Source of the DNA: Ferruginibacter paludis
GTDB taxonomy: Bacteria; Bacteroidota; Bacteroidia; Chitinophagales; Chitinophagaceae
NCBI RefSeq assembly: GCF_030409685.1
Contig: NZ_JAUFQJ010000004.1
Coordinates: 248,001 to 312,000, forward strand
Direction of reading: 5' to 3'
DNA length: 64,000 nt
Positions 18,960 through 27,893 of the stretch are shown here, one piece after another. The notes under the pieces are model-generated. The model was not told the origin of the DNA, did no database searches, and saw only the letters and a list, made by a program, of their open reading frames with translations. A program made the translations under genes and the position numbers. Position 1 is the stretch's first letter, and the number at the start of each line of letters is the position of its first letter.

Positions 18960-21608
18960 TTAGTTTTCATTTACCAGCGGCAAGGCAAAGCAAAAGGTTG
19001 AACCCTTCCCTTCTACACTGTTCACCCATATTCGGCCACCCTCTCTTTTTATAATTTCTGAAGATATATATAAGCCCAGCCCAAGACCGGGGAAAGTATA
19101 TTGCAAATCCCCGCTTACCCGGTAAAACTGTTCAAATACCTTATCCAGTTTATCGCGTGGTATGCCTATTCCATAATCTTCCACACACAAGGTTACTTCA
19201 TTGTTTTCTATCGCTGTGGTAATCACAATATGTTCGGCACCCGGTGAGTATTTTACAGCGTTCGTAATTAAATTGGTGATTACCTGGCCTATGCGTTCCC
19301 TGTCACCAAAAACAATACCTGTTTTATTCATGTGTAAGATAAAAGTATGCTTGTCGGTTATCCGCTGCAGGTCTTCAACCAAATCATTTACCATGGGGTT
19401 AAATTCAAATTCGCGGTCGTTAAACTGGAGCCTGCCTGAATTGATTTTCGTCACGTCCAGCAGGTCGGCGATAAGACTTGTCAGGCTTTTTAACTGGCTA
19501 TCCATCCGGCTTACCATCGATGCTTCCCTGGCAAGGCCATGATGTTGCAGCATTTTTTCCAGTATCTGTGCGTACCCTTTTATAGTTGTTACGGGTGTCT
19601 TTAGTTCATGGCTGGCGATGCCGATAAAATCATCCTTTTGCTGTTGCAGCATTTTTTGCTCAGTAATGTCCATACACGAACCGATATAACCGGCAAACTT
19701 TCCATCATTATCATAGTGTGGCTGCCCGTTTGCAAGGCACCAGTGTATTTTGCCATCCGCATGGGTTATTCTGAACTCCACTTCATAGTTTCGTTTCTCC
19801 AATACATCATTCATAAATTTATCGGCAACTCTTATCCTGTCTTCATCAACAATTTTCTGTAACCATCCGGAACCAAGATTAGCTTCATATAATGTTCCCG
19901 TCCAGTTGACCCATGTTTGGTTAACGTAAGTAATATGGCCGTTTTCGTCAGACATCCACAATGCAGCCGGAGATGCGGTAGTAATATTACGCAGCATCTG
20001 TTCACTATCTGCCAATGCTGCTTTGGCTGCAAGCTCAGGCCGCATATCCCGCATCACAGCACCAATTGATATAGGTGCTCCGGTAACCGGATCATCTATC
20101 CGGAAACAATTGTTATATACCGGAAAATTTTCCCCTGTTTGCAGATGGCGTACAATCATCACACCCGACCATCTGCCGGTGTTCATTACGGAAGGAATTA
20201 CCTCCTGTTGTACCTGTAACAAATGCTCCGGAGAATGCAGTTCACTAACAGGCCTGTGCAATACTTCAGTTTCATCTTTAAAACCCAGTAATTTTCTTCC
20301 TGCTTCATTGATATAAGAATTGTAGCCGTCCATTTTCAATATAGACATCAGGTCTACACTGTTTTCTACCAGCGAAATTAGTTTGCGCTGTTCGTCAGCA
20401 GATTTTTTTTCTTTTGTTATGTCCAGTGCTATACCTGATATACTCAGTGGTTTCCCGTCATCATCATAAATTACTTTACCCTCCGCCCTAACCCAGTGCA
20501 TACTGCTATCCTTATGAATGATACGGCATTCATAAAACAACCTGCCGGTTACGAGTGCATCTTTTAATGCCTGCCGGCGGATAGGCTCGTCATCCGGGTG
20601 AAATAGTTCAAGATAATTATTTCTTGGCAAGGCTTCTGCAAAACCGAAGATGCGGGCAAATTGGGTTGAGGTAAAGGCTTCGTTCGTCAAAAGATCCAGG
20701 TCAAATGTACCCAGGCCCACGGCGTTCACTGCAATGCGGTTTCGCAGTTCAACTTCTTCAATTTTATTTTTCGCATTTACCAGTTCAGTCACTTCCGTTG
20801 CCACCACAATTACACCGGTGATGGTTTCATCAGACTCCCTGAACGGTTCGTAAACAAAATTCACGTACACAGTTTCCAATTTGCCATTACGTAGCATTGG
20901 TATACCAAGCTCCTCTCCCCTATATGGTATACCTGTGAGGCGTACATTATCCAGCAGTACTTCAAACCCACGGCCTTTTGCATCTGGCAGCACGTCGAAT
21001 ATTTTTTTACCCAACAATGCTGCTTCCGTTTTTCCATATAACTTGCAGAGGGGCGGATTGATAAGATCTGCTATATAATCAGGACCTTTAAAAATCCCGA
21101 TACCTACCGGCGCCTGCATAAAAATAGATTGCAGTTGCTGTTGCTGTTTTTTTGTTAAGTCGATGGCCGCCTGCTCACGTTCCTGTGCTTTGTACAGCTC
21201 CGTGACATTGGACGGGGAATGAATTAAATAAAGTACTTCACTGCTTTCATTCAATACTGGTGTGTTGCTTGTGGTCCAGTAGCGTTCCTCAAACTCATTG
21301 CTTCCGGGTATGGGGATATCATACCGGTAATTATACATGGTATGGGTAACTTTTGTTTTGATGGCCTGCTCAAAGGAGAAAATAACACGTTCAATATTTT
21401 TTGACACCATATCACCCGGGTTTGCCGGAAACACACCAAACACCGGCTGCCCAATAATATCCTCCCGCCGGGTATGGGTAGCGAAGAGATAAGCATTGTT
21501 TACATCCAGCATGGTGTAATGCGGCGCATCTGTACCTACTATTAACATAGGCGCAATGCTATTATAAAACACGTCTTTATAACCGTGACTGGGAAATTTA
21601 AGATCCAT
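18960..21608 (-). CDS. Multi-PAS sensor histidine kinase
   Basis: 882 residues with no signal peptide or membrane helix, so a cytoplasmic sensor. There are about five PAS modules in series (roughly 10-140, 160-280, 285-400, 405-530 and 540-655), several with PAC ends. HisKA follows, with the phosphoacceptor in GIASHELKTPVTTIKG, then HATPase_c (NLITNAVKYS, EDYGIGIPRDKL, GLGLGLYISSEII). It is followed at 21 bp by its likely partner regulator. No cofactor-binding residue stands out, so the signal is unknown. Confidence 0.94.
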   Translation of the reverse strand: MDLKFPSHGYKDVFYNSIAPMLIVGTDAPHYTMLDVNNAYLFATHTRREDIIGQPVFGVFPANPGDMVSKNIERVIFSFEQAIKTKVTHTMYNYRYDIPIPGSNEFEERYWTTSNTPVLNESSEVLYLIHSPSNVTELYKAQEREQAAIDLTKKQQQQLQSIFMQAPVGIGIFKGPDYIADLINPPLCKLYGKTEAALLGKKIFDVLPDAKGRGFEVLLDNVRLTGIPYRGEELGIPMLRNGKLETVYVNFVYEPFRESDETITGVIVVATEVTELVNAKNKIEEVELRNRIAVNAVGLGTFDLDLLTNEAFTSTQFARIFGFAEALPRNNYLELFHPDDEPIRRQALKDALVTGRLFYECRIIHKDSSMHWVRAEGKVIYDDDGKPLSISGIALDITKEKKSADEQRKLISLVENSVDLMSILKMDGYNSYINEAGRKLLGFKDETEVLHRPVSELHSPEHLLQVQQEVIPSVMNTGRWSGVMIVRHLQTGENFPVYNNCFRIDDPVTGAPISIGAVMRDMRPELAAKAALADSEQMLRNITTASPAALWMSDENGHITYVNQTWVNWTGTLYEANLGSGWLQKIVDEDRIRVADKFMNDVLEKRNYEVEFRITHADGKIHWCLANGQPHYDNDGKFAGYIGSCMDITEQKMLQQQKDDFIGIASHELKTPVTTIKGYAQILEKMLQHHGLAREASMVSRMDSQLKSLTSLIADLLDVTKINSGRLQFNDREFEFNPMVNDLVEDLQRITDKHTFILHMNKTGIVFGDRERIGQVITNLITNAVKYSPGAEHIVITTAIENNEVTLCVEDYGIGIPRDKLDKVFEQFYRVSGDLQYTFPGLGLGLYISSEIIKREGGRIWVNSVEGKGSTFCFALPLVNEN

Positions 21609-21892
21609 TATTCAGCAACTGGTTTTAGTCTTACTATTGATTTTATGATCATTTTTCTCTGCATGTTTTTTGCTGCAAACCGGGTTTAATAACATGCGAA
21701 TTTAACGAACTGCTGGTTTTAAAAAATGAATTGAACAATTAATAAGGACAATGATTTGAATAGCTCAGCCCTGATAGCTAAGTTATGTACTTGTCATCAA
21801 CAATTGTTCCCAAAAAATAATCAATTTCGTCCGGCGGCGAACTTGAAATAAACATGGAGATGCTGTAAAAGGACAGTAATGTGTATGAGTAT

Positions 21893-22060
21893 TTCTAATT
21901 AATAGTTGCTCTAAGCGTGCTGTTGTCAGCTTTTATCGCGTTGCTGGTTTCTGTATACTTTATCTCTCTGTTACAGGATGCGAATCCAACAATACAGCAC
22001 AAAAGGGAAACCTGGAGCGAACTGCGCTTGAAGATGTTTATGTAACTTTTATTTTATTGG
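21893..22060 (-). pseudogene. Head fragment of a ScyD-like gene (duplicate of the gene at 47921)
   Basis: Read on the minus strand, this stretch is near-identical to the upstream region and first ~45 codons of the gene at 47921: CAGTTCGCTCCAGGTTT, TTGGATTCGCATCCTGTAAC, AGCAACGCGATAAAAGCTG. The position of the start codon has changed from ATG to ACA, and homology stops after the CAGCACG block. It is a truncated, dead duplicate lying upstream of nothing relevant. Confidence 0.8.
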
Positions 22061-22154
22061 TAACACACTATTCGTTTCCCGGTTTTATTCAGCAGCAGGC
22101 TACATTGTTGGTGCTGTTTACCTAACAAGGCGCTGTTGTTGTTAGTGCCGTTCT

Positions 22155-23027
22155 TCATTTATTTAGTCCTGTTGCCATTTTATAGGCCAATGCAGCGTCG
22201 GGTATTGGTGACAGAGAATCTAACAGCATATTATAAGTTCCTTTCCCTGATAGTTCGTCAGCAACCTTTTTAATTAATGCCAGCGTAGCTTTCATCAAAC
22301 CCGAACCGAGGCTTACACGTGCAACACCTAGATGCTGCAGTTCACTAACGGATAGGGGTACCCCTGCTCCAATTGTAGGGTTTGAAAGAATATTAATCGG
22401 GGCATTAATTTCTTTAACCAATGTTGAAATTGTTTCTTTTTCCCAAACAGGCTGAACAAATATGCAGTCAGCACCTGCTTCCCGGTATTTATTGCCACGC
22501 CTGATTGATTCAGTTAATTTTTCCCGAGAAGAGCCTGGGGAAACATAGAATGCATCCGTCCTTGCATTAATTACCAAATGAAAACCCAGAGAATCTGCCA
22601 ATTCACGAATGGCAGAAATTCTTTCACAAAATTCAAGCTCGTCAATTAAAACCGGATTCAAATTTAAACTGTCTTCAATGTTTATACCCACTATTCCTGT
22701 TGCAATTATTTTTGCCACCGAATCAATGATTCCGTCTAAATTATTTCCATATCCGGCTTCTATATCCACAGTTACCGGAACTTGTACTCCCTGCACAATT
22801 CTTTTAATAACCTCAATCATTTCAGGCAATTGTATTACCTCACAGTCGGGATATCCTAAAGAGGCTGCTATACCCATACTTGTTGTTGCGATTGCTTTAT
22901 AGCCGCATGCTTCTATTAACTTAGAACTTCCGGTATCCCACGAATTTAACAGAACCAGCATTTCTTTGTCCTGGTGAAATTTTAAGAACAGCTCAGCTTT
23001 TTCTTTTTGAATACTTGAAACCATCAT
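22155..23027 (-). CDS. Isocitrate lyase/PEP mutase family protein
   Basis: A 290-residue (beta/alpha)8 barrel of the PEP mutase/isocitrate lyase superfamily. Signatures are LLNSWDTGSSKLIEACGYKA, TTSMGIAASLGYPD, PVTVDIEAGYG (metal-binding Asp/Glu), GINIEDS and INARTDAF. The isocitrate-lyase KKCGH catalytic loop is not seen, which favours a phosphonomutase, carboxyphosphonoenolpyruvate mutase or oxaloacetate-hydrolase-like member. The ATG at 23027 is used; an ATG one codon later is equally possible. Stand-alone. Confidence 0.88.
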   Translation of the reverse strand: MMVSSIQKEKAELFLKFHQDKEMLVLLNSWDTGSSKLIEACGYKAIATTSMGIAASLGYPDCEVIQLPEMIEVIKRIVQGVQVPVTVDIEAGYGNNLDGIIDSVAKIIATGIVGINIEDSLNLNPVLIDELEFCERISAIRELADSLGFHLVINARTDAFYVSPGSSREKLTESIRRGNKYREAGADCIFVQPVWEKETISTLVKEINAPINILSNPTIGAGVPLSVSELQHLGVARVSLGSGLMKATLALIKKVADELSGKGTYNMLLDSLSPIPDAALAYKMATGLNK

Positions 23028-23299
23028 ACGATGTTTTATTGATGTTTGATATAACTACAATTGAATACTCAATGAATTAACGCCAACGGGTGTTTGTGAA
23101 AAAACAGCACTGCTAAACAAATATGCTTCCGTCCCGGCAAATCCTTCTTCAACAAAAACCTTAATTCCCTGGCCGGTGTGATTCTATTCAATGAAACTCC
23201 CTGCCCACGTGATCTGTTGTACTCACCGACTTTGTAGTCAATCAGAATACTTGGCCGAACAGCTTAGTTATTTAAACCCAACTTTTTACCATTAGTAAA

Positions 23300-23420
23300 G
23301 TTTACTGCCTTCTTTCATTGTACAAATTGCGATGATCCTTGTATTTATAGGCGCCGCCTTTCAATCTTATCTGTAAGATAATTCATTTTTGCCGCAGGCC
23401 TGTGGGGAGAACATTTTTTA
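23300..23420 (+). repeat. Repeat family B, degenerate core
   Basis: Contains ACAAATTGCGATGATCCTTG, TTATAGGCGCCGCCTTTCA, AATTCATTTTTGCCGCAGG and CCTGTGGGGAGAAC in family B order. Terminal repeats are gone. The rest of 23028-23534 shows nothing recognisable. Confidence 0.5.
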
Positions 23421-23534
23421 TAACAACCGCGGCGGTAATAACACCCTCCCGATGTAACAGATGATGTATGGCAGCTTTGATGTTAGATTACCCTGTTAAC
23501 TTGTTTAATAAAATTGACTCACAAGATTAAACCA

Positions 23535-23900
23535 AAAGGTATGCCTGCGTACAAAGCAATTTTTACAGATGCTGTTCTATCATCGCTACCCCATTCAAAG
23601 CCGCTGCTTTTTTAATACGAAGCGACATTTCTACCATAGCTGGGTCTGTCTTTTACCAGGTAATTTACTAAACCGGTATTATATAACCTCATGTATTCCA
23701 TGCAGAAAAGCGTTTCTTCATTTAGGCTCACACTTTATTGTCGCAGCCATTCAAGCATCTTTAAAAAACCTTCCGGCTTTTGAGAAAATTGTTGATGCAT
23801 AGCTTCTGATGGAGCATCCTCTTTTACCAACCCAGTATCAAAATACGTTTTAGAAATGTCGATACCCACAAATTTTTTAATAACCTGCTCAGGCGTTTAC
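23535..23900 (-). pseudogene. IS110-family transposase, N-terminal remnant
   Basis: On the minus strand the decayed frames read VIKKFVGIDISKTYFDTG, then KPEGFLKMLEWL, LFCMEYMRLYNTGLVNYL, then LRIKKA and finally DDRTASVKIALYAG. This is the expected order for the DEDD domain of an IS110/IS116-type transposase (GIDISK, then a K-rich strand, then NDKxDAxxIAxYA). Several stops and frameshifts interrupt it and the Tnp_20 half is missing. No terminal structure was found. Confidence 0.65.
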
Positions 23901-24182
23901 CATTTAAAATGTGAGTGAATCAACCTGAATTTTGAACAAATCAAGACCTTGTAATGGGACTGCAATCCTTATTTTCTATTTGACTCCTGTTCCAAAAAAA
24001 CAGCATAAGATTAGAACGTTGCATACGCCCCAGGACCCCATCCCTGGATAATTCGCTTATGCTGGAAAGTTGTTTCATAAAGTTACCTTTTCCACATTTT
24101 TATGTGAATTGTAAAAGAGAAAAGAATCAAAAAAGAAAAGTAATAATAAAGGAAAGTTTTACATTCAACTGCCGTTAAACAG

Positions 24183-24881
24183 CTATTGACTACGGGAGAT
24201 ATTGCCGCTCTTTGGCCAAATAATAATAGCCAGCACCACGACCCAAAGCATGAAAACACCCAGCATGATGATTTCATAAACACCTACCCATGGTGTTGGC
24301 CGGTTTGCATTAACATCCCTGGCACTCATCCCGGTTAAAATGCCAAACGTAAAGAGGCTTAGGATGGTAGCTATCGTATAAAGCCTGAACCAAATCCCCA
24401 GTGCCGATGCTGCAAATCCCATGGATACCATCATAAACAGATTGGAAACCGTTCCCATTACAAGGTGCATCGTATCGCTGATGTTTCCTCCGCCGGCTGC
24501 CAGCACCTCACGCCGGTGCATGGGTACAAATACCCAGGCGATACCAATGATTCCATATAGAGCTAACAAATTTCCTGCAATACGCAACCGATGGTTTTCA
24601 TATGCTGATTTCCGGACGCCCCATCCGAAGGCAGCTATCAGCAAAGTATATATGATACCAAGCGGAACCCATAATGATCTTGTCGGGGCGCCGATGGCGG
24701 ATAGCTCACTGATCGTTTGATTGACGGAACTGTATCCCTGATATTGCATGGGCACAAAGATGAGCATGGCCACATACAGCAGGGAAGAAAGAATGCCGCA
24801 ACAAAGCAACAGTTTTGTTATTTTCTTTTGTATGTATGTTTGTGACCCGGCTGACTGCATAAAGACTTGTGAAACTGGCAT
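24183..24881 (-). CDS. DUF998-like multi-pass membrane protein
   Basis: An integral membrane protein with about six transmembrane helices. The NQTISELSAIGAPTRSLW loop after helix 1 and the later FVPMHRRE segment are typical of DUF998 proteins. The frame is open upstream to a GTG at 24956, with ATG codons at 24935, 24881 and 24860; the ones at 24881 or 24860 give a normal short cytoplasmic N-terminus. Function unknown. Confidence 0.78.
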   Translation of the reverse strand: MPVSQVFMQSAGSQTYIQKKITKLLLCCGILSSLLYVAMLIFVPMQYQGYSSVNQTISELSAIGAPTRSLWVPLGIIYTLLIAAFGWGVRKSAYENHRLRIAGNLLALYGIIGIAWVFVPMHRREVLAAGGGNISDTMHLVMGTVSNLFMMVSMGFAASALGIWFRLYTIATILSLFTFGILTGMSARDVNANRPTPWVGVYEIIMLGVFMLWVVVLAIIIWPKSGNISRSQ

Positions 24882-24959
24882 AGCAATAAAATTGATTGAT
24901 ACATATTGATTAATTCCTAAACTGGACCTGCACATTTTTTTAATTAAAGAGGCCACTTA

Positions 24960-25213
24960 CTTCAACTCCCTGATTCGTAATCCCATTACCCAATTGATAA
25001 GCCCTTTCCAGGTAGCTTTGCAAGGTTTTTCATCAGCCATATTTACAGCATTGAAATATAGCCGATGCACAGTTTTAATACCTTCCAATGCAACAATCCT
25101 GTCCAAAATCTTTTTTTAGGATTAAGAATCTGTTCTTTCACTACCTTCCCAACAACGTCTTCTGCATATTCATCCGGGAGCCAGTTCGCGTAGTCTTTCA
25201 TTTCTAACACAGC
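24960..25213 (-). pseudogene. Possible C-terminal fragment of a short-chain dehydrogenase
   Basis: On the minus strand a frame reads MKDYANWLPDEYAEDVVGKV and continues NPKKRFWTG, a pattern seen at the C-terminal end of several short-chain dehydrogenases (P-x-x-YA-x-x-VV, then RxWxG). A frameshift near 25115 and the absence of any Rossmann part make this a remnant at best. Confidence 0.35.
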
Positions 25214-25271
25214 ACTAAATACTATTCCATAGAGGTCTAACTATTCAGGAAGTCAGAATTTCTTACCCTGT

Positions 25272-25541
25272 TTACATATTATGTTTTTTCAATTTTTCAT
25301 ATTCTTTTTCGGCAGTGTTACCAAACCTGTACACATCAAAATAATGAGCAATAATACCAATGCCCCAACCGGCTGTTGGCCAGATTGGCCAGGGATAGGC
25401 ATTAACACCGCCTGTAAATAACCAGATTAGCCAAAACATACCATTTGTGACAATATATGTGACCAGATGCTTTTTAAAATCTGCTCTTGCTTTGGCTTGT
25501 TGCCATAGTTGTTCATCTTTTTCTTCTTTCATAGCTGACAA
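25272..25541 (-). CDS. 2TM domain-containing protein
   Basis: 89 residues with the Bacteroidota 2TM-domain layout: a charged amphipathic N-terminus (LWQQAKARADFKKHLVTYIV), two short membrane helices separated by a Pro/Trp turn (YPWPIWPTAGWGIGIIAHYF), and a Lys/Glu tail. Often found fused to or near LytTR or kinase genes elsewhere; here it stands alone. Role unknown. Confidence 0.85.
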   Translation of the reverse strand: MSAMKEEKDEQLWQQAKARADFKKHLVTYIVTNGMFWLIWLFTGGVNAYPWPIWPTAGWGIGIIAHYFDVYRFGNTAEKEYEKLKKHNM

Positions 25542-25658
25542 TTTTTAATTTTTGTATTAACAACAAAACTTCATTTTAAAATATTATTCTATCCCCTCCG
25601 GATGCCTGTCATCAAATCATTTTTTATCTTTTACTGCATTAGCCGGCTACAATTGTTT

Positions 25659-25886
25659 AACACATCGCATAACTAAATAACAATAGTGTAATTGCATACA
25701 TCTTAAATAGCAAATGCAGTCCGCTATAAATTGCAAACACAGGTTTTCCAGCTGCCAGAAATATTGTTTTCTGTTCATCGGAAGTAGCTGCCGAATATTC
25801 AAAACAACTTTCTGTTCAGTTATGCCACTACTATCACGTTTGTTTACGATCATTGGTTCAATTCCATAACTTATAGTCGCGGTATT
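25659..25886 (-). pseudogene. Fragment of a small membrane protein (DUF4386-like?)
   Basis: One minus-strand frame gives AATSDEQKTIFLAAGKPVFA then IYSGLHLLFKMYAITLLLFS and a stop near 25659. This is a coherent membrane-protein segment whose first part recalls DUF4386-type proteins. No start codon or upstream domain is in frame; a different frame begins with ATG at 25886. Read as a remnant. The rest of 25920-26375 has no gene I can support. Confidence 0.3.
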
Positions 25887-26375
25887 CATAATCAAAATTA
25901 TTTCCCTTGAGTAATTCATGTCTAAGTAACTTCATGTCATCTGCATTTTCAATGAGCGCTGTCAATCCTTAACTTGATATCCGTCATTCCTGTCAGCGGT
26001 ACATTCAGCCAGATTTGTTATCATACAAAATATCATGAAAGTTATTAATCAACACAACAGTGTTTAATAATATTAAAAGTTTTTCAGTGCCTCCTTATTC
26101 GTGCATATTTTGGCTCAGTGAGATTTCCCAAAATGCTTTGAAACCCGCCCCCTGAAAGGTACTCCCCGGAAAAAATATCTACTGACAAATGGACCGGACA
26201 ATTTCTACCGCAGTATAGTCAGCCGTTCCTCAGGATGAATTTAAGACTGACAACACGTGTATGAGAGAAGATATAAAGCAGGTAAAAAAGCCGTTAAAAA
26301 AAAGAATATTGCACCTTTAAGCCAGCTTCCTTTCGCGGCTAAAATTGATGCTCCCTGCGGTAAAGGAGATACTTC

Positions 26376-26438
26376 CTTTTGCTACAGGCGAGTGACGTTC
26401 CACCTCGTGGTGGAAACGTTTACACCCAACCAAGCAAG
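26376..26438 (+). repeat. Repeat family B right end with a hairpin
   Basis: TTTTGCTACAGGCGAGTGAC followed by GTTTACACCCAACCAAGCAAG parallels the family B right end (GCTACAGG ... TTTACACCAGCCACGGAAG). Inside it, ACGTTCCACC-TCGT-GGTGGAAACGT forms a strong hairpin at 26395-26420 that other copies lack. Confidence 0.45.
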
Positions 26439-26701
26439 TATATAAATCTACAGCACACCCACCCCGTGGTAGACTTGTCAGCTGATTGAGAACAGCTGAA
26501 ATTAATTTAGAATTTATTTGACTAGCACTATGCTATCATCAACCTGATCTGTCAAATTTGGAATTCATATTAGTTTACAACTTACACATACTATACTTAA
26601 CCCCAAAATGCTATCCTATTTAAAATGAGCATAATCAAACAGTCGCTGAAAAAAATCCAATATTGGTTCACAGGTAACAACTATTAAATGCTAAACAGAC
26701 T

Positions 26702-27625
26702 TTAATACTCTTCATACCAGTTAAACTTATCCTGAACAATTTTTGTTTTTTCCTTTTTCAGATAAGTTAACAGGGATGCAGAAACTGGCGATAGCTTTTT
26801 TCCCTTTAACCAAATCAGGCTCCAGACTGTTTTAATTGGCATTCCTTTGATAGGGATGATATGCAAATCATGATTGTGTAATTCATTCTTAATGCCAATC
26901 AAAGGCATAATTGAATAACCTAATCCAGCCAAAACGGCCTGCTTTACCGCTTCGTTAGAAGTGAGCTCCATTTTTTTCAAAGCTGGTATATTGTGTTGTT
27001 GAATAAATTTTTCCATTGTTTGCCTGGTACCAGATCCCTTCTCTCTAAAAATTAAAGGCAGGTCTTTAAATATTTCTTTTGTACTTACTGATTTCTTAAC
27101 CTTCAATTCGCTGTTACCTACCAGGTATAACTTATTTTGAAGTAAATCCAGTTTTTCAAAGTTAAGTGTAGTGGGTAAAATAGAAACAAGTGCAAAATCA
27201 ACCTCATTATTTTCTAAACTTTCCAAAACAGTGTTTTTATTTGTCACATCCATCATCAACTCTATTCCATCATGTTGTTTAATAAAATCAGAAAGGAAGT
27301 AGGGCATTACATACTTACCTGTGGATACAACTGAAATTTTTAACCTTCCTGTTAACTGCCCTTTAAAAGCTAAAGTTTTATAGTTGATGGCATATACCTG
27401 GTTAATAATATTTTCAACAGCCTCTGCAATTTCTTTTCCGAAGTCTGTTATATAAATCTTTCTTCCTACTACCTCCGTTAACGGGATTTCAAACTGAGAC
27501 TGGAAATTTCTGAGCTGAATGGAAACGGCAGGTTGTGTGAGGTGTAGTTCCTCTGAAGCTTTGGTAACACTTTGGGTCTTTACAATTTTAAGGAATATCT
27601 GAAGTTGGTTTAGTGTATAGTTCAT
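26702..27625 (-). CDS. LysR-family transcriptional regulator
   Basis: 307 residues. The N-terminal winged helix-turn-helix (residues 3-60) contains QIFLKIVKTQSVTKASEEL and HLTQPAVSIQLRNFQ, the standard LysR recognition region. A linker helix and a two-lobed effector domain follow (about 90-295; LKISVVSTGKYVMPYFL, EVDFALVSI, GLGYSIMP). The length is typical. The sequence tends toward the CysB/CbbR-like branch, but the effector is not deducible. It is divergent from the ABC/HlyD/TolC exporter genes; by the usual LysR arrangement it may control them. Confidence 0.93.
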   Translation of the reverse strand: MNYTLNQLQIFLKIVKTQSVTKASEELHLTQPAVSIQLRNFQSQFEIPLTEVVGRKIYITDFGKEIAEAVENIINQVYAINYKTLAFKGQLTGRLKISVVSTGKYVMPYFLSDFIKQHDGIELMMDVTNKNTVLESLENNEVDFALVSILPTTLNFEKLDLLQNKLYLVGNSELKVKKSVSTKEIFKDLPLIFREKGSGTRQTMEKFIQQHNIPALKKMELTSNEAVKQAVLAGLGYSIMPLIGIKNELHNHDLHIIPIKGMPIKTVWSLIWLKGKKLSPVSASLLTYLKKEKTKIVQDKFNWYEEY

Positions 27626-27690
27626 AAATAAACGTTATGGATAACATTATAAAGATAAATAAATAATTATGCACTATAGTTATCAAATTT
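27626..27690. promoter_or_regulatory. Candidate LysR operator between the regulator and exporter genes
   Basis: Just upstream of the LysR start are AT-rich dyads: CGTTATGGATAACATTAT and TTATGCACTATAGTTATC, giving T-N11-A-type spacings. Position in a divergent promoter region is the main support. A second dyad, AAAGCCAAAGTTGGCTTT, lies at about 27707-27724. Confidence 0.35.
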
Positions 27691-27778
27691 GCGGTATCCG
27701 AATAAAGCCAAAGTTGGCTTTAAAATAAATTAACGGCAACTAAATTAACAACAAAAGCGAAAAAAAGTGGAAAATAAA

Positions 27779-27889
27779 ATGATCATCTGTACATCTTTCA
27801 TCGTTGCAGCGCTGTGGTCTTTGAGCGCCGGAGGGGTACAGCTATGCTACGAAATCCAAAATCAAATTATTCACCATAGCGTTATTTAA
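27779..27889 (+). CDS. Possible 36-residue leader or substrate peptide
   Basis: A short frame ending 4 bases before the ABC exporter start. It begins MIICTSFIVAALWSLSAGG and continues VQLCYEIQNQIIHHSVI. The hydrophobic first half ends in Gly-Gly, vaguely like a double-glycine leader, but the ABC protein lacks the C39 peptidase domain that normally processes such leaders. A weak purine-rich site precedes it. It could be a translated leader, a small exported peptide or chance. Confidence 0.25.
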   Translation: MIICTSFIVAALWSLSAGGVQLCYEIQNQIIHHSVI

Positions 27890-27893
27890 CCTG

